Positions 27,909-37,335 are shown, counted from the stretch's first letter. The stretch: DNA of 64,000 nt from Promicromonospora iranensis (GCF_028994775.1 NZ_JAJQMN010000004.1:372001-436000), one strand, 5' to 3'. The notes: generated by a model not told the origin, from the letters alone. A program made the numbers and translations.

Positions 27909-28352
27909 CTAGGCGGTGGGGCTGACGGCGGCGTCACGCGCGGCCCGGTTCCGCCGGTCACCGATCAGCAGGCCGACGGCGAACGTGAGCCAGGTGGGGA
28001 TCTGCACCCCGGCGGCCGTCATGAGCAGGGACATGTTGAACCCTGGGTCGCCGGGCTGCATGGACATGGCGATGCCCGCGTAGATGATGCCCAGGACGAC
28101 GACGACCAGGCCGAACGCCAGGCCGAGCGCGGCCCAGGCACTCCGGACACCCGCCAGGCGCAGCACGCCGACGGCGACCAGGACCACCGCGAGGACGACG
28201 GCCGCCGCCAGGAACGCCACCACGAGGGCGAGGCCGGTCTCCAGGAGCCCGAAGTCGCCGCTGCCGGCCAGGACGTAGGAGCCCAGGAACACCGCCGCGC
28301 CGACGACGAGCGCCACCGGGGCCAGGACGAGGAACCGCCGCACGATCTCCAT
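27909..28352 (-). CDS. Four-helix membrane protein
   Basis: 147 residues, ATG 28352. Four hydrophobic segments (about 8-30, 38-63, 75-97, 108-131) and a basic end ([12 protein letters not shown]). No motif known to me. Located 10 bp ahead of the gltX start, whose -10-like box overlaps its stop codon. Confidence 0.75.
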   Translation of the reverse strand: MEIVRRFLVLAPVALVVGAAVFLGSYVLAGSGDFGLLETGLALVVAFLAAAVVLAVVLVAVGVLRLAGVRSAWAALGLAFGLVVVVLGIIYAGIAMSMQPGDPGFNMSLLMTAAGVQIPTWLTFAVGLLIGDRRNRAARDAAVSPTA

Positions 28353-28417
28353 GGCTCATGGTGGCTGGTCCGCGCCGGAATAGCCACGAAACGCCGCAGC
28401 GCGGGTCGCCTGCCCGG

Positions 28418-29008
28418 TCAGGTCGCGCTGCGGCCCGCTCGACGCACCGAGCGGGCCGCCAGGCCCACGGGCTCGGCCAGCTCGGGGTTCGGCAGTGCGC
28501 CGACGTCCCACCAGCGCAGGTCCAGGGACTCCGCCGAGATCACGGCCTCGGCGTCCGGGGCCGCCACGGCCACGAACCGCACGTCCAGGTGATGCACGGG
28601 GCGTGCGGCGTCGCCGGTGCCCGGCCGGCAGAACGGCACCACGTGCTCGTCCAGGTGCACCGGCACCGGGTCGAGCACGAGCCCCGGGATCCCCGACTCC
28701 TCACGCGCCTCCCGCTCGGCGGCGCCGGCCAGCGTGGCGTCTCCCGTCTCCAGGTGTCCGCCGAGCTGGAACCACCGCTTCGCCTTGTGGTGCAGGGTGA
28801 GCAGCACCCGCGCGCCGTCGTGCGACAGCACGACGGTCGACGCCGTGAGGTGGTCGGGTACGCAGGCCCGGAACACGCCGTCGTCGTGCGCCTCGAGGTG
28901 CCGCACGTACCGTGCCCTGAGCCGCTCCTGCTCCGGCGTCGGGCCGGTCCACGAGCGCAGCACCCGGGACGCGTCGTCGTGCAGCGACGCGTGGTGGTCC
29001 TCCGTCAC
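28418..29008 (-). CDS. NUDIX hydrolase
   Basis: 196 residues from GTG 29008, 1 bp after the FAH-family stop. NUDIX box: GDATLAGAAEREAREESGI (Gx5Ex7REUxEExGx). VVLSHDGARVLLTLHHKAKRW precedes it. It cleaves a nucleoside-diphosphate-linked substrate of unknown identity. Likely translated together with the preceding gene. Confidence 0.88.
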   Translation of the reverse strand: MTEDHHASLHDDASRVLRSWTGPTPEQERLRARYVRHLEAHDDGVFRACVPDHLTASTVVLSHDGARVLLTLHHKAKRWFQLGGHLETGDATLAGAAEREAREESGIPGLVLDPVPVHLDEHVVPFCRPGTGDAARPVHHLDVRFVAVAAPDAEAVISAESLDLRWWDVGALPNPELAEPVGLAARSVRRAGRSAT

Positions 29009-29009
29009 C

Positions 29010-29792
29010 TCAGCGGCGCCGCATGACCGGGTTGGCCAGGACGCCGAGGCCCTCGACCTCGCACTCGACGCGGTCCCCGTGGTCGATGCGGCCGACGCCG
29101 GCCGGGGTGCCCGTGAGGATGACGTCACCCGGCAGCAGGGTCATGGCCTCCGAGATGTACGACACGAGGAACGGCACGTCGAACACCATGTCCCGGGTGC
29201 GGCCGTCCTGGCGCGGCTCGCCGTTGACGCGCGAGCGCACGCCGACGTCCTCCGGGTTCAGGTCGGTGTCGATCCAGGGGCCCAGCGGGCACGAGGTGTC
29301 GAACCCCTTGGCGCGGGCCCACTGCCCGTCGGTGCGCTGGGCGTCACGTGCCGTCACGTCGTTCGCGACCGTGTAGCCGAGGATGTACGACCGGGCGTTC
29401 TCCGGCGTGACGTCCTTGCACACCTTCGAGATCACGACGGCCAGCTCGGCCTCGTACGAGACCTCCTGCGTGAAGTCCGGCAGCACGATCGGGTCGTCCG
29501 GGCCGACCACCGACGTGTTCGGCTTGAAGAACAGCAGCGGGCTGGGCGGGACCTCGCCGCCCATCTCCTTGGCGTGGTCGACGTAGTTCTTGCCCACGCA
29601 CACCACCTTGGAGCGCGGGATCACGGGGGCCAGCAGCCGGACGCCGTCGCCGAGCTCGACACGCTCGCCGGTCGGCATCGCCGGCATGTACAGGGGGTCT
29701 CCGCCCAGTACGGCGAGGAAGGTCTTGTCACCCTCCTGCTGCACGAGGGCGAAGCGGGGGTCGTCTCCGGTGGTGAATCTCGCTATACGCAC
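29010..29792 (-). CDS. Fumarylacetoacetate hydrolase family protein
   Basis: 260 residues from GTG 29792. Motifs: CVGKNYVDHAKEMGGEVPPSPLLFFKPNTS, YEAELAVVISK, GYTVANDVTARDAQ, DMVFDVPFLVSYISE, LLPGDVILTGTPAGVG. Metal ligands are the Glu/Glu/Asp of the FAH fold. These enzymes hydrolyse or decarboxylate 1,3-diketo acids. Upstream of gltX in several actinobacteria, as here. TAGATT is exactly 6 nt before the GTG. Confidence 0.92.
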   Translation of the reverse strand: MRIARFTTGDDPRFALVQQEGDKTFLAVLGGDPLYMPAMPTGERVELGDGVRLLAPVIPRSKVVCVGKNYVDHAKEMGGEVPPSPLLFFKPNTSVVGPDDPIVLPDFTQEVSYEAELAVVISKVCKDVTPENARSYILGYTVANDVTARDAQRTDGQWARAKGFDTSCPLGPWIDTDLNPEDVGVRSRVNGEPRQDGRTRDMVFDVPFLVSYISEAMTLLPGDVILTGTPAGVGRIDHGDRVECEVEGLGVLANPVMRRR

Positions 29793-29826
29793 GGGCCCAA
29801 TCTACGTCCCCCGCGTCGTCTCGGGG

Positions 29827-30822
29827 TCAGGCGCGGGCCAGGACCTCGCCGTTGAGGACCGCGAACCAGCCGTCCGGAGCCGCCGCCCACTCGCGCCAGC
29901 CCTGGGCGAGCTGTTCGAGGGCCACGTCGTCCGCGAGCGCCGAGTCCTTGGCCTGGACCGCGAAGTTGGACTGGGTGCACCGCTCGGCCCACAGTCCGCC
30001 CCACCAGGTGCGGTCGTCGGGGGTCGCGTAGCACCAGACGCTCGCGCCGGGCTCGATGGTGGCGGGGTCGAACCCGGCGTCGCGCACCCAGGAGGCGAGC
30101 CGGCGGCCGGCGTCGGGCTCGAAGCCGTAGGTGTGCGTGACCTCGTGGTAGAGCATGTTCCACTCGGTGAGCTCCGCGGACTCGGGGTACCAGGCCATGG
30201 CCTCGTAGTCGGCGTCGCGCACGGCGACGAACCCGCCGGGCTTGGCGACGCGCTTCATCTCGCGCAGCGCGGCCACCGGGTCGGACAGGTGCTGGAGGAG
30301 CTGGTGCGCGAAGACGACGTCGAACGAGTCGTCCTCGAACGGCAGCTCGTAGGCGTTGGCGTGCTCGAAGCTGATGTTCCGGGTGCCGTGCGCGTCCGCG
30401 AGGCCGCGGGCGGACTCCAGCACGTCGTCGGACGCGTCCACGCCGACGACGCTGCCCTGCGTCAGCCGCTCGGCGAGGTCGACGGTGACGGTGCCGGGGC
30501 CGCAGCCGACGTCGAGCAGCGTCATGTCGGAGAGCAGGTGCGGCAGCAGGAACGCGGCGGAGTTGGCGGCCGTCCGCCGCCGGTGCGAGCGCAGCACGGA
30601 CTCGTGGTGCCCGTGCGTGTACGACTCGGACTCCTTGGACAGGTCCTTCACCGCACCCGGGTTGTTCAGGCCCGACAGGCTGCTCGGGGCGTCGACCGCG
30701 TCGATGGGGTCGGTTCCTGCGGGCTGGCCCTGGTCTCGTGCCGTACCCCTGGGTGTCTCCCGGGACAGGTCGATGGGCGTGGTGCTGCGGGCCGTGTCGT
30801 GCTCGTTGGCGCTGCCGGTCAT
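29827..30822 (-). CDS. SAM-dependent class I methyltransferase
   Basis: 331 residues from ATG 30822. Motif I LLDVGCGPGTVTVDLA, acidic motif II VVGVDASDDVL, then AHQLLQHLSDPVAALREMKRV and KPGGFVAVRDAD. The N-terminal 80 residues are hydrophilic; TTPIDLSRETPRG is low in structure. Substrate unknown; related to UbiE-like enzymes. TACAGT lies 6 nt upstream, so possibly leaderless. Confidence 0.85.
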   Translation of the reverse strand: MTGSANEHDTARSTTPIDLSRETPRGTARDQGQPAGTDPIDAVDAPSSLSGLNNPGAVKDLSKESESYTHGHHESVLRSHRRRTAANSAAFLLPHLLSDMTLLDVGCGPGTVTVDLAERLTQGSVVGVDASDDVLESARGLADAHGTRNISFEHANAYELPFEDDSFDVVFAHQLLQHLSDPVAALREMKRVAKPGGFVAVRDADYEAMAWYPESAELTEWNMLYHEVTHTYGFEPDAGRRLASWVRDAGFDPATIEPGASVWCYATPDDRTWWGGLWAERCTQSNFAVQAKDSALADDVALEQLAQGWREWAAAPDGWFAVLNGEVLARA

Positions 30823-30961
30823 GGGCGCACTGTATGTGCGCCGTGCGGGGCGGCACATCTGCGTTCTCATCCTTCGGGACACTTGTCCAGCACTTCGGTC
30901 GGGAACGGGCCGACGGCGTGGCTCGCGCGCGGCGGCGTCGGCGACACGGAAGGATGCCCGC

Positions 30962-32266
30962 ATGCCGACGCTCGCCCAGCCGTCCGACCGACCTGCCGCG
31001 CTCTCCGGCGGGGCCGATGGCGGCCAGGTCCGCAGGGTCCTCGGCCGGGTCGGCCGCAACCTGACGGGCGGGCCGGGCCGCGTCGTCGGGGCCGATCTCG
31101 CCCGGGGAATCGCCGTTCTCGGGATGTTCACGGCGCACGTGGGCATCACCTCCACGGACGTCGGCACGATCGAGGGCTGGCTGGGCCTGGCGCACGGGCG
31201 CTCGTCGATCCTGTTCGCGACGGTCGCCGGGCTCTCGCTCGCGCTGGTCACCGGCGGGACCGAGCCGTTCACGGGGGCGGCGATGCGCACCGCGCGGTCC
31301 CGGATCCTGGTCCGGGCGGTGCTGCTGCTGGCGCTGGCCGCGGTCCTCGACCTGTTCGGCACGCGTGTGCTGCTCATCCTCGGCTTCTACGCCGCGTACT
31401 TCGTGCTGGCCCTGCCCTTCCTGCGGCTGCCGCCCGCCCGGCTCGCCGCGACGGCGCTGGTCATCGCGGTGATCGGGCCGCTCCTCGTGTACTACGGGCC
31501 CGAGGCGCTGGTGCGGGCCGGGCTCCGCGCGCCGCACGACGGTTCCGGCGCCGCCACCGACTTCCTGCTCACCGGCCACTACCCGGCCCTGGTCTGGATG
31601 GCGTACGTGCTCGCGGGGCTCGCGGTGGGGCGTTGCGACCTGCGGTCGCCGACGCTCCACCTCGGCCTGGTCGCGGGCGGGTTCGCGCTGGCCACCGTCA
31701 GCTCGATCGGCTCGGCGATCCTGGTGGCCGACGCCGGGGGCGCGACCGCCATCGAGGGACAGATCGCCGTGACGACCGCCGAGAACATCGTGCCGCCGCC
31801 CACCTGGTCGGACCCCTGGCCGTCACCGGCGGGCCTGTACCTGGAGGGGCCGCACCACGACACGATGTTCGAGGCCCTGGGGTCCGGCGGGTTCGCGCTC
31901 GGGGTCCTCGGGCTGTGCCTGCTCGTCGGGTCCGTCGTCACCGGCGGCGCGGGTGGCCGTGGCGGGGCCGGACGGCTCGCGCAGGTCCTGCGGCGCGTGC
32001 TGCTGGTGGTCGTCACACCGCTGGCCGCGGTGGGCGCGCTGGCGCTCACCGTCTACTCGGTGCAGATCGTCACCATCTGGTGGTGGACCCGCACCCACTG
32101 GGACCTGCTCGACCCCGCGACCAACGAGCCCCTCGGCTGGATGGTGCTCATCACCCTGTCCGTCGCGACGCTCTGGCGCGCGCTGCTCGGCCGGGGCCCG
32201 CTGGAGCGGCTCTTCGCCCGGGTGGCGCGGAAGGCATTTCCGGCGCCGGACGGGCCAGCAGCCTAG
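30962..32266 (+). CDS. Membrane acyltransferase-like (DUF418/HGSNAT type)
   Basis: 434 residues, ATG 30962 with GGAAGG upstream. About ten membrane helices. RVVGADLARGIAVLGMFTAHVG at about 40-60 is the characteristic HGSNAT/DUF1624-DUF418 start with conserved Asp-x-x-Arg and His. Such proteins may transfer acyl groups to a surface sugar. A large palindrome follows. Divergent from the methyltransferase. Confidence 0.75.
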   Translation: MPTLAQPSDRPAALSGGADGGQVRRVLGRVGRNLTGGPGRVVGADLARGIAVLGMFTAHVGITSTDVGTIEGWLGLAHGRSSILFATVAGLSLALVTGGTEPFTGAAMRTARSRILVRAVLLLALAAVLDLFGTRVLLILGFYAAYFVLALPFLRLPPARLAATALVIAVIGPLLVYYGPEALVRAGLRAPHDGSGAATDFLLTGHYPALVWMAYVLAGLAVGRCDLRSPTLHLGLVAGGFALATVSSIGSAILVADAGGATAIEGQIAVTTAENIVPPPTWSDPWPSPAGLYLEGPHHDTMFEALGSGGFALGVLGLCLLVGSVVTGGAGGRGGAGRLAQVLRRVLLVVVTPLAAVGALALTVYSVQIVTIWWWTRTHWDLLDPATNEPLGWMVLITLSVATLWRALLGRGPLERLFARVARKAFPAPDGPAA

Positions 32267-32318
32267 GGCCGCTCCGACCATCCGCGGGCGGGGCGAGCAC
32301 GCGCGTCCGGGAGGCCAG

Positions 32319-32405
32319 GAGGTGACACCACGTCTGCGGAGTGTGTTGCCCTGGGTAGACCGTGTCTACGGAGGGCAACACACCCCGCAGACGTGGTGTC
32401 ACCTC
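32319..32405. repeat. 87-bp near-perfect palindrome
   Basis: 42-bp arms with three mismatches and a 3-nt loop (centre 32362), between the convergent membrane protein and PhzF genes. As RNA it would be an extremely stable hairpin and could end both transcripts. Its length is far above that of a normal terminator. Confidence 0.85.
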
Positions 32406-32491
32406 GGGCCCTGCTCGAGCCGCACGCCGATCGCGCTCGGGCTCCAGGGCCTCCAGCCGCGCGGCCTCCCCGAGCTATCGTGCAAACGGTC

Positions 32492-33379
32492 CTAGAACGC
32501 CACCTGACCGACGATCGTCGTGCCGGTGGCGCCGCCCACCCACACCTCGCCGTCGGGGCCCTTCTCGACGTGCACCCGGCCCGTGCGTCCCAGGACCGTG
32601 CCCTGGGACGCGACGTACGACGACGGCAGCACGTCCCCCGCGAGCCACTGCCCGAGACCGGCGTTCAGGCTGCCGGTGACCGGGTCCTCCCCCACGCCGA
32701 TGGACGGCACGAACGCCCGCACCTCGACCGCCGGCGCGTCGGCGCCCGGCCCTGCCGCACCGGCACCGGCACCAGCACGCCCGTACTCACCGACCACGCC
32801 GAGCTTCAGGTCCCCGACCGCCACCAGGTCGGGCTCCAGCGCGAGCACCGTGTCGGCGTCGCGCAGCTGGACCGCCACCCAGCCGGGGCCGTTGTCGACC
32901 CACGCCGAGCGGACGACGTCGGACGCCTCGATGCGCAGCGCCCGCACGATCTGCGCGAGGTCGGCGGCGTCGACCGGGCCCGAGCGCCGCAGCGGCGGGG
33001 CGGCGAACGCCAGGCGCTGCCCCTCCCCGACGGCGTCGCGCCGCAGCCGCACCAGGCCCACGCCGCACTCCTGGACCACGCCCTGCCCGCCCGGCTCGCC
33101 GCCCGCCTCCAGCCACGCGTGGGCGGTGCCGAGCGTCGGGTGGCCGGCGAACGGCAGCTCGCCGCCCGGCGTCCAGATCCGCACGCGGTAGTCGGCTCCG
33201 CCGGCGCGCCCTTCCTCGGTCGGAGCGAGGAGGAACGTCGTCTCGGAGAGGTTGGTCCACCGCGCGAAGGCGGCCATCTGGTCGTCGGTGAGGCCGTCGG
33301 CGTCATGCACGACGGCGACGGGGTTGCCGCCCGTCGGGACCGGGGAGAAGACGTCGACCTGGCGGAACGGAAGGCTCAT
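32492..33379 (-). CDS. PhzF-family isomerase-like protein
   Basis: 295 residues from ATG 33379. N terminus FRQVDVFSPVPTGGNPVAVV and NLSETTFLLAP with the catalytic Glu, RIWTPGGELPFAGHPTLGTA, and C-terminal GVGEDPVTGSLNAGLGQWL are typical of PhzF/YddE. Function is probably isomerisation of a small ring compound. TAGCGT lies 7 nt before the start. Monocistronic. Confidence 0.88.
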   Translation of the reverse strand: MSLPFRQVDVFSPVPTGGNPVAVVHDADGLTDDQMAAFARWTNLSETTFLLAPTEEGRAGGADYRVRIWTPGGELPFAGHPTLGTAHAWLEAGGEPGGQGVVQECGVGLVRLRRDAVGEGQRLAFAAPPLRRSGPVDAADLAQIVRALRIEASDVVRSAWVDNGPGWVAVQLRDADTVLALEPDLVAVGDLKLGVVGEYGRAGAGAGAAGPGADAPAVEVRAFVPSIGVGEDPVTGSLNAGLGQWLAGDVLPSSYVASQGTVLGRTGRVHVEKGPDGEVWVGGATGTTIVGQVAF

Positions 33380-33405
33380 GCGGCCCACGCTACCGACCCG
33401 ACGGG

Positions 33406-34371
33406 TCAGGCCGGGAAGATCTCGTCCAGCTCGGCGAGGTCCTCCGCCGTCGGCGTCCAGGACCACGCCTTGGCGTTGGCACGCACCTGCTCGGGCCGCG
33501 TGGCGCCCGCGATCACCGAGGACACCTCGGGACGGGACAGCAGCCACGAGAACGCGACCACGGTCTCGGTGACGTCGCGCTCCCGGCAGAACGCGCCGAA
33601 CCGGTCCAGCGCCTCCCACGGAGCCGTCTCCAGCAGGTGCTGCTTGGCGACCACGAGCCGGGAGCCGTCGGGCCGGGCGCCACCGGAGTACTTGCCCGTG
33701 AGCAGGCCGTTCGCCAGCGGGAAGTACGGCAGCACACCGATGCCGTATGCCCGCGCGGCGGGCAGCACCTCCCGCTCGATGCCGCGGGACAGCAGCGAGT
33801 ACTCGTTCTGCGCGGAGACGAACCGGGTGCCGGTGCCCAGCGACCGCGCGACGTGCTCGGCGTCGGACACCTGCCAGCCCTGGAGGTTCGAGTGGCCCAC
33901 GTAACGGACCTTGCCGGAGCGGACGAGGTCGTCGAGCGCGGCGAGCGTCTCGTCGACCGGGGTCGCGGGATCGGGCGTGTGCAGCTGGTAGAGGTCGATC
34001 CAGTCGGTGCCGAGCCGGCGCAGCGACGCCTCGGCGGCGCGCACGATGTAGCGGCGCGAGCCGCGCGCCCCGAAGTCGGTGCCGTTCGCACCACCCATGT
34101 CGAGGCCGAACTTGGTGGCGACGAGGACGTCGTCCCGGCGGCCCTTCAGCGCGGCACCGAGCAGCTCCTCGGAGAGCCCGGGCCGGGCGCCGTACCGGTC
34201 GGCGGTGTCGAAGAACGTCACGCCGGCGTCGATCGCCGCGTCGACCAGGGCGGTCGCGCCCTCCCCGGTCTCGGTGACGGTGCCGGTCCGGCCGAGGTTG
34301 TTGCACCCCAGGCCGATGACGGGGACGGACAGGCCGGAGCGCCCGAGGCGGCGCAGAGGAAGATCGGACAT
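33406..34371 (-). CDS. Aldo/keto reductase
   Basis: 321 residues. Catalytic tetrad: Asp and Tyr in FFDTADRYG, Lys in VATKFG, His in YQLHTPD. NADPH-binding C terminus: SSVIAGATRPEQVRANAKA. Reduces carbonyls; substrate unknown. TAGGGT is 6 nt upstream of the ATG. Confidence 0.92.
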   Translation of the reverse strand: MSDLPLRRLGRSGLSVPVIGLGCNNLGRTGTVTETGEGATALVDAAIDAGVTFFDTADRYGARPGLSEELLGAALKGRRDDVLVATKFGLDMGGANGTDFGARGSRRYIVRAAEASLRRLGTDWIDLYQLHTPDPATPVDETLAALDDLVRSGKVRYVGHSNLQGWQVSDAEHVARSLGTGTRFVSAQNEYSLLSRGIEREVLPAARAYGIGVLPYFPLANGLLTGKYSGGARPDGSRLVVAKQHLLETAPWEALDRFGAFCRERDVTETVVAFSWLLSRPEVSSVIAGATRPEQVRANAKAWSWTPTAEDLAELDEIFPA

Positions 34372-34470
34372 GTTGGCACCCTACGACGACGTCCCGCGGA
34401 CGTGACTCCCGGGCCGGCGGGCGGCTCCGACGGCTCAGTTCGGCTCAGCCGGCCGCCTTACCCTGGACGG

Positions 34471-35589
34471 GTGACCGCAACCCTCGACAGTCCGACCGTG
34501 CCCGGTGCGCGCGACGGCGTCGCCTCCCCCGCCGGGGCGGCCGCGCTGCGCCCCGAGCAGTGGCGGCCCCTCGCGGACGCGCACGCCGAACGAGCGGACG
34601 CGCTGACCGCCGTCTGGCGCGAGGCGCGCGCCGCCGGCCGCAAGCACGCGATCGAGGACTTCCTCTTCACGTACTACCCCACCCGGCTCACGCACCTGCG
34701 GCGCTGGCACCCGGGCGCCGGCGTCACGCTCCTGCTGCCCGACGGCGGGGGCGCCACCGCCGAGGACACCACGCCCGACCCGGAGGACCGCCGCACGTGG
34801 CGGTGGCACGCGACCACCCGGAGCGAGGCCGGCGACGCACGCACCCGCGACACGGTCACGCTCGACACGGTCACGCTCGACACAGTCACGCTCGACCTCG
34901 ACGCCTACCTCGCCGACCGCGGTGACACCGTGCGCTACGTGCGCGAGCTGCTGTCGGCAACGGCGTCGCGCCCCGGGACGTTCGGCTGCTTCGGGCTCCA
35001 CGAGTGGGCGATGGTCTACCGCGACCGCGAGGCGGGACGCGACCAGCGGCACCCGCTGCCGCTCCGGCTGGGGCACGCGGGCACCGACTCCGTGGTCGAG
35101 GCGAACCCCGTGCGCTGCTCGCACTTCGACGCGTTCCGGTTCTTCACGCCGGAGGCCACGGGGCGCAACCAGCTGCAGCCCACCCGCGCCGCCCAGGTCG
35201 GCATGGAGCAGCCGGGCTGCCTGCACGCCAACATGGACCTGTACAAGTGGTGCCTCAAGCTCGGCCCGGCCGTTCCCGGCGACCTGGTGCTGGACGCGTT
35301 CGAGCTGGCCCGCGACATCCGCTGGACCGACATGGCCGCCTCGCCGTACGACGTGTCCGCGTACGGGGTCGACGCCGTCGAGATCGAGACGCCGCAGGGC
35401 AAGGCCGAGTACGTGCGACGGCAGCGTGAGTACGCCCAGCGCTCGAACGCTCTGCGCTACCGGCTGATCGAGGTCTGCGACGCGGTGCTCGGCACGGCGC
35501 CCGGCGTACCGCCCCGGACGACCAGCGCCGCGACCACCAGCGCCACCCAGCCGAGCACGGTCACAGTCCAGAACGGCACCGGGTCCTGA
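34471..35589 (+). CDS. Predicted 3-methyladenine DNA glycosylase family protein
   Basis: 372 residues from GTG 34471 (TACCCT 6 nt upstream). Family marks: HAIEDFLFTYYPTRLTHLRRWHPG, FGCFGLHEWAMVYR, VRCSHFDAFRFFTPEA, EQPGCLHANMDLYKWCLKL, TPQGKAEYVRRQREYA. Actinobacterial orthologues are annotated as 3-methyladenine DNA glycosylase; the label is not well tested, so the activity is uncertain. A 15-bp unit (34849-34893) is repeated three times and encodes DTVTL three times. The last 133 bp overlap the convergent CPBP gene. Confidence 0.7.
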   Translation: MTATLDSPTVPGARDGVASPAGAAALRPEQWRPLADAHAERADALTAVWREARAAGRKHAIEDFLFTYYPTRLTHLRRWHPGAGVTLLLPDGGGATAEDTTPDPEDRRTWRWHATTRSEAGDARTRDTVTLDTVTLDTVTLDLDAYLADRGDTVRYVRELLSATASRPGTFGCFGLHEWAMVYRDREAGRDQRHPLPLRLGHAGTDSVVEANPVRCSHFDAFRFFTPEATGRNQLQPTRAAQVGMEQPGCLHANMDLYKWCLKLGPAVPGDLVLDAFELARDIRWTDMAASPYDVSAYGVDAVEIETPQGKAEYVRRQREYAQRSNALRYRLIEVCDAVLGTAPGVPPRTTSAATTSATQPSTVTVQNGTGS

Positions 35590-36278
35590 ACCGACGCGTC
35601 GGCCAGCAGCTGCAGTGACGAGAGCGGCACGGCGTGGGCGAGCACGGCGGGCCAGACGGTGCCGCGCCGCTCGACCAGGGCGGCGAGGAGCGGCGCCCAG
35701 GCCGCGATGCCGAGGGTGGACGCGACGACCTGCTCGCCCGTCAGCACCCCCACCGACAGGTACGTCAGGTGCAGCGGCAGGTGCCAGACCATCCAGATCA
35801 CGCCCACTAGCAGCGACGACCGCCAGAAGCCGAGCCGGCGCAGCGCCGTCTGGAGCTGGCCCCGCCACAGGACCTCCTCGCCGAAGGTCGAGAGCGCGAA
35901 CAGGACGGTGCCCAGCACGATCATCGGCACCGCGGCCAGCAGCACACCGGCGGGCTTGAGCTCCGCACCCACCGCCACGCCCGCCAGCGCCGGGGCGACG
36001 AGCGCCGGCACCATCACCGCGAGCGCCAGCCCGTAGGAGGCGAACAGCTCGCGTGGCGACGCCGGCCGCAGCCGCCAGAGCCGGACCAGGTGCCCGCGCC
36101 CGAGCACCGCGAGGATCGCGACCAGGCTCGCGAGGGCCGGGACGTAGCGGCCGGCCAGGACGACGGCGGTCGGCACGTCCTGGTCGGTGAGCAGGAACGG
36201 GACGCACAGCGCGGTCATCAGGACGAACGCGGTGACCACGGCCACCACGGCGGCACGGGACTCGGAGCGGGAGGGCAT
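35457..36278 (-). CDS. CPBP-family intramembrane protease
   Basis: 273 residues, ATG 36278. Seven or eight membrane helices. EEVLWRGQL (EExxxR), VWHLPLHLTY and a late HAVPLSSLQL provide the CPBP catalytic Glu/Arg/His set. Transcribed towards the glycosylase gene, which it overlaps by 133 bp at the 3' end; the overlapping tails of both proteins are poorly conserved. Role unknown. Confidence 0.82.
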   Translation of the reverse strand: MPSRSESRAAVVAVVTAFVLMTALCVPFLLTDQDVPTAVVLAGRYVPALASLVAILAVLGRGHLVRLWRLRPASPRELFASYGLALAVMVPALVAPALAGVAVGAELKPAGVLLAAVPMIVLGTVLFALSTFGEEVLWRGQLQTALRRLGFWRSSLLVGVIWMVWHLPLHLTYLSVGVLTGEQVVASTLGIAAWAPLLAALVERRGTVWPAVLAHAVPLSSLQLLADASVQDPVPFWTVTVLGWVALVVAALVVRGGTPGAVPSTASQTSISR

Positions 36279-36399
36279 GGTGCCCAGTCTTCTGCCGGCC
36301 CGGCGCCGTCAACATCGGGGACTTCCCTGTGCTGTCCCTGATCTCCCGCGCGGCCGGCGGACTAGGTAGCCGGCTGCCCTGTGTAGGTAGTTGCCCCAA

Positions 36400-36428
36400 T
36401 TGTCGTGCGGCCGCTCGCTTCCTAGCGT
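36400..36428 (+). promoter_or_regulatory. Promoter of LPMO gene 1
   Basis: TTGTCG, 17 bp, TAGCGT. LPMO gene 2 has the same design (TTGTCA, 17 bp, TAGGTT), and both share TTCC directly before the -10 hexamer. A 65-nt leader precedes the ATG. Confidence 0.6.
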
Positions 36429-36499
36429 CGATGACGTCGCACCCCAGCACACAGGAGTACCTCAGGAACTTTCCAACTTCACACACCGAGGTGAGCCCC

Positions 36500-37135
36500 A
36501 TGAGAGTCACCGCACTGCGTACGCCCGTCGCCAGAGTCCTGCTCGGCGTTCTCGCCGTCCTGGCCCTGACCCTGACCGCGCTGGTCGCCGCCCCGAGATC
36601 CATGACACCGAGTGCCGAGGCCCACGGCTGGGTCGTGTCGCCGCCCAGCCGACAGGACCACTGCGCCAAGCGGACCGTGAGCTGGTCCTGCAACGGTGTC
36701 GAGTGGGAGCCGCAGAGCGTCGAGGCCCCGAAGGGGTCGATGCTCTGCTCCGGAGGCAGCCGGTTCACTACCCTCGACAACGGCTCGCTGGCCTGGCCGC
36801 GCACGAGCATCGGCAGCACGCACACGTTCCAGTGGACGCTGACCGCCTTCCACCGCACGGCCAGCTGGGAGTACTTCGTGGACGGCCGGCTCTTCAAGAC
36901 GGTGAACGACAACGGCGCCACACCGCCCCCGACGGTCACCCACACGCTGTCGGGTCTGCCGAGCGGCAACCACACGATCCTCGCCCGGTGGAACGTGTAC
37001 GACACGGCCATGGCGTTCTACGCCTGCATGGACGTGAACGTCCGCAGCGGTAGCTCGGGCGCGAGTGCCGGCACGACGGCGGTCGACACCGAGCCGCGGA
37101 GCCTCAGCGGCCGGCAGCTGGTGACGGCTCTCTGA
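36500..37135 (+). CDS. Lytic polysaccharide monooxygenase, AA10, copy 1
   Basis: 211 residues from ATG 36500 behind GAGGTGA. Signal peptide ends SAEA-HGW, so the mature protein starts with His42, the first copper ligand. Second copper His118 in TAFHRTASWEYF, axial Phe173 in MAFYACMDV. Cys55, 64, 83 and 176 likely form disulfides. RSPP-type surface: GWVVSPPSRQDHC. Layout matches small standalone chitin-active AA10 enzymes such as that of Jonesia. No carbohydrate-binding module. Cleaves crystalline polysaccharide oxidatively outside the cell. Confidence 0.93.
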   Translation: MRVTALRTPVARVLLGVLAVLALTLTALVAAPRSMTPSAEAHGWVVSPPSRQDHCAKRTVSWSCNGVEWEPQSVEAPKGSMLCSGGSRFTTLDNGSLAWPRTSIGSTHTFQWTLTAFHRTASWEYFVDGRLFKTVNDNGATPPPTVTHTLSGLPSGNHTILARWNVYDTAMAFYACMDVNVRSGSSGASAGTTAVDTEPRSLSGRQLVTAL

Positions 37136-37180
37136 CGCGTCCGCGGAGAAGCCGCTGAGCACGGAGAACGAGGAACGGAG

Positions 37181-37228
37181 CAGCGCGAACGGCTGGTGCC
37201 CAACGGCGGGCGCCAGCCGTTCGCGCTG
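37181..37228 (+). terminator. Terminator of LPMO gene 1
   Basis: Perfect 16-bp arms extended by 5 further pairs (one wobble), 6-nt loop, 45 bp after the stop. Confidence 0.8.
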
Positions 37229-37306
37229 CCGCCCGCGGGTGACGGCGGCCTGCCGGACCGGCCGTCGAGGAGGAAATACGGGGATCCGCGTACGAATTCA
37301 CCCTCA

Positions 37307-37335
37307 TTGTCAGCAACGCGAACATTTCCTAGGTT
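37307..37335 (+). promoter_or_regulatory. Promoter of LPMO gene 2
   Basis: TTGTCA, 17 bp, TAGGTT. AT-richer surroundings include an inverted pair AGGAAAT (37270) and ATTTCCT (37323-37329) that could bind a regulator. Confidence 0.6.
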
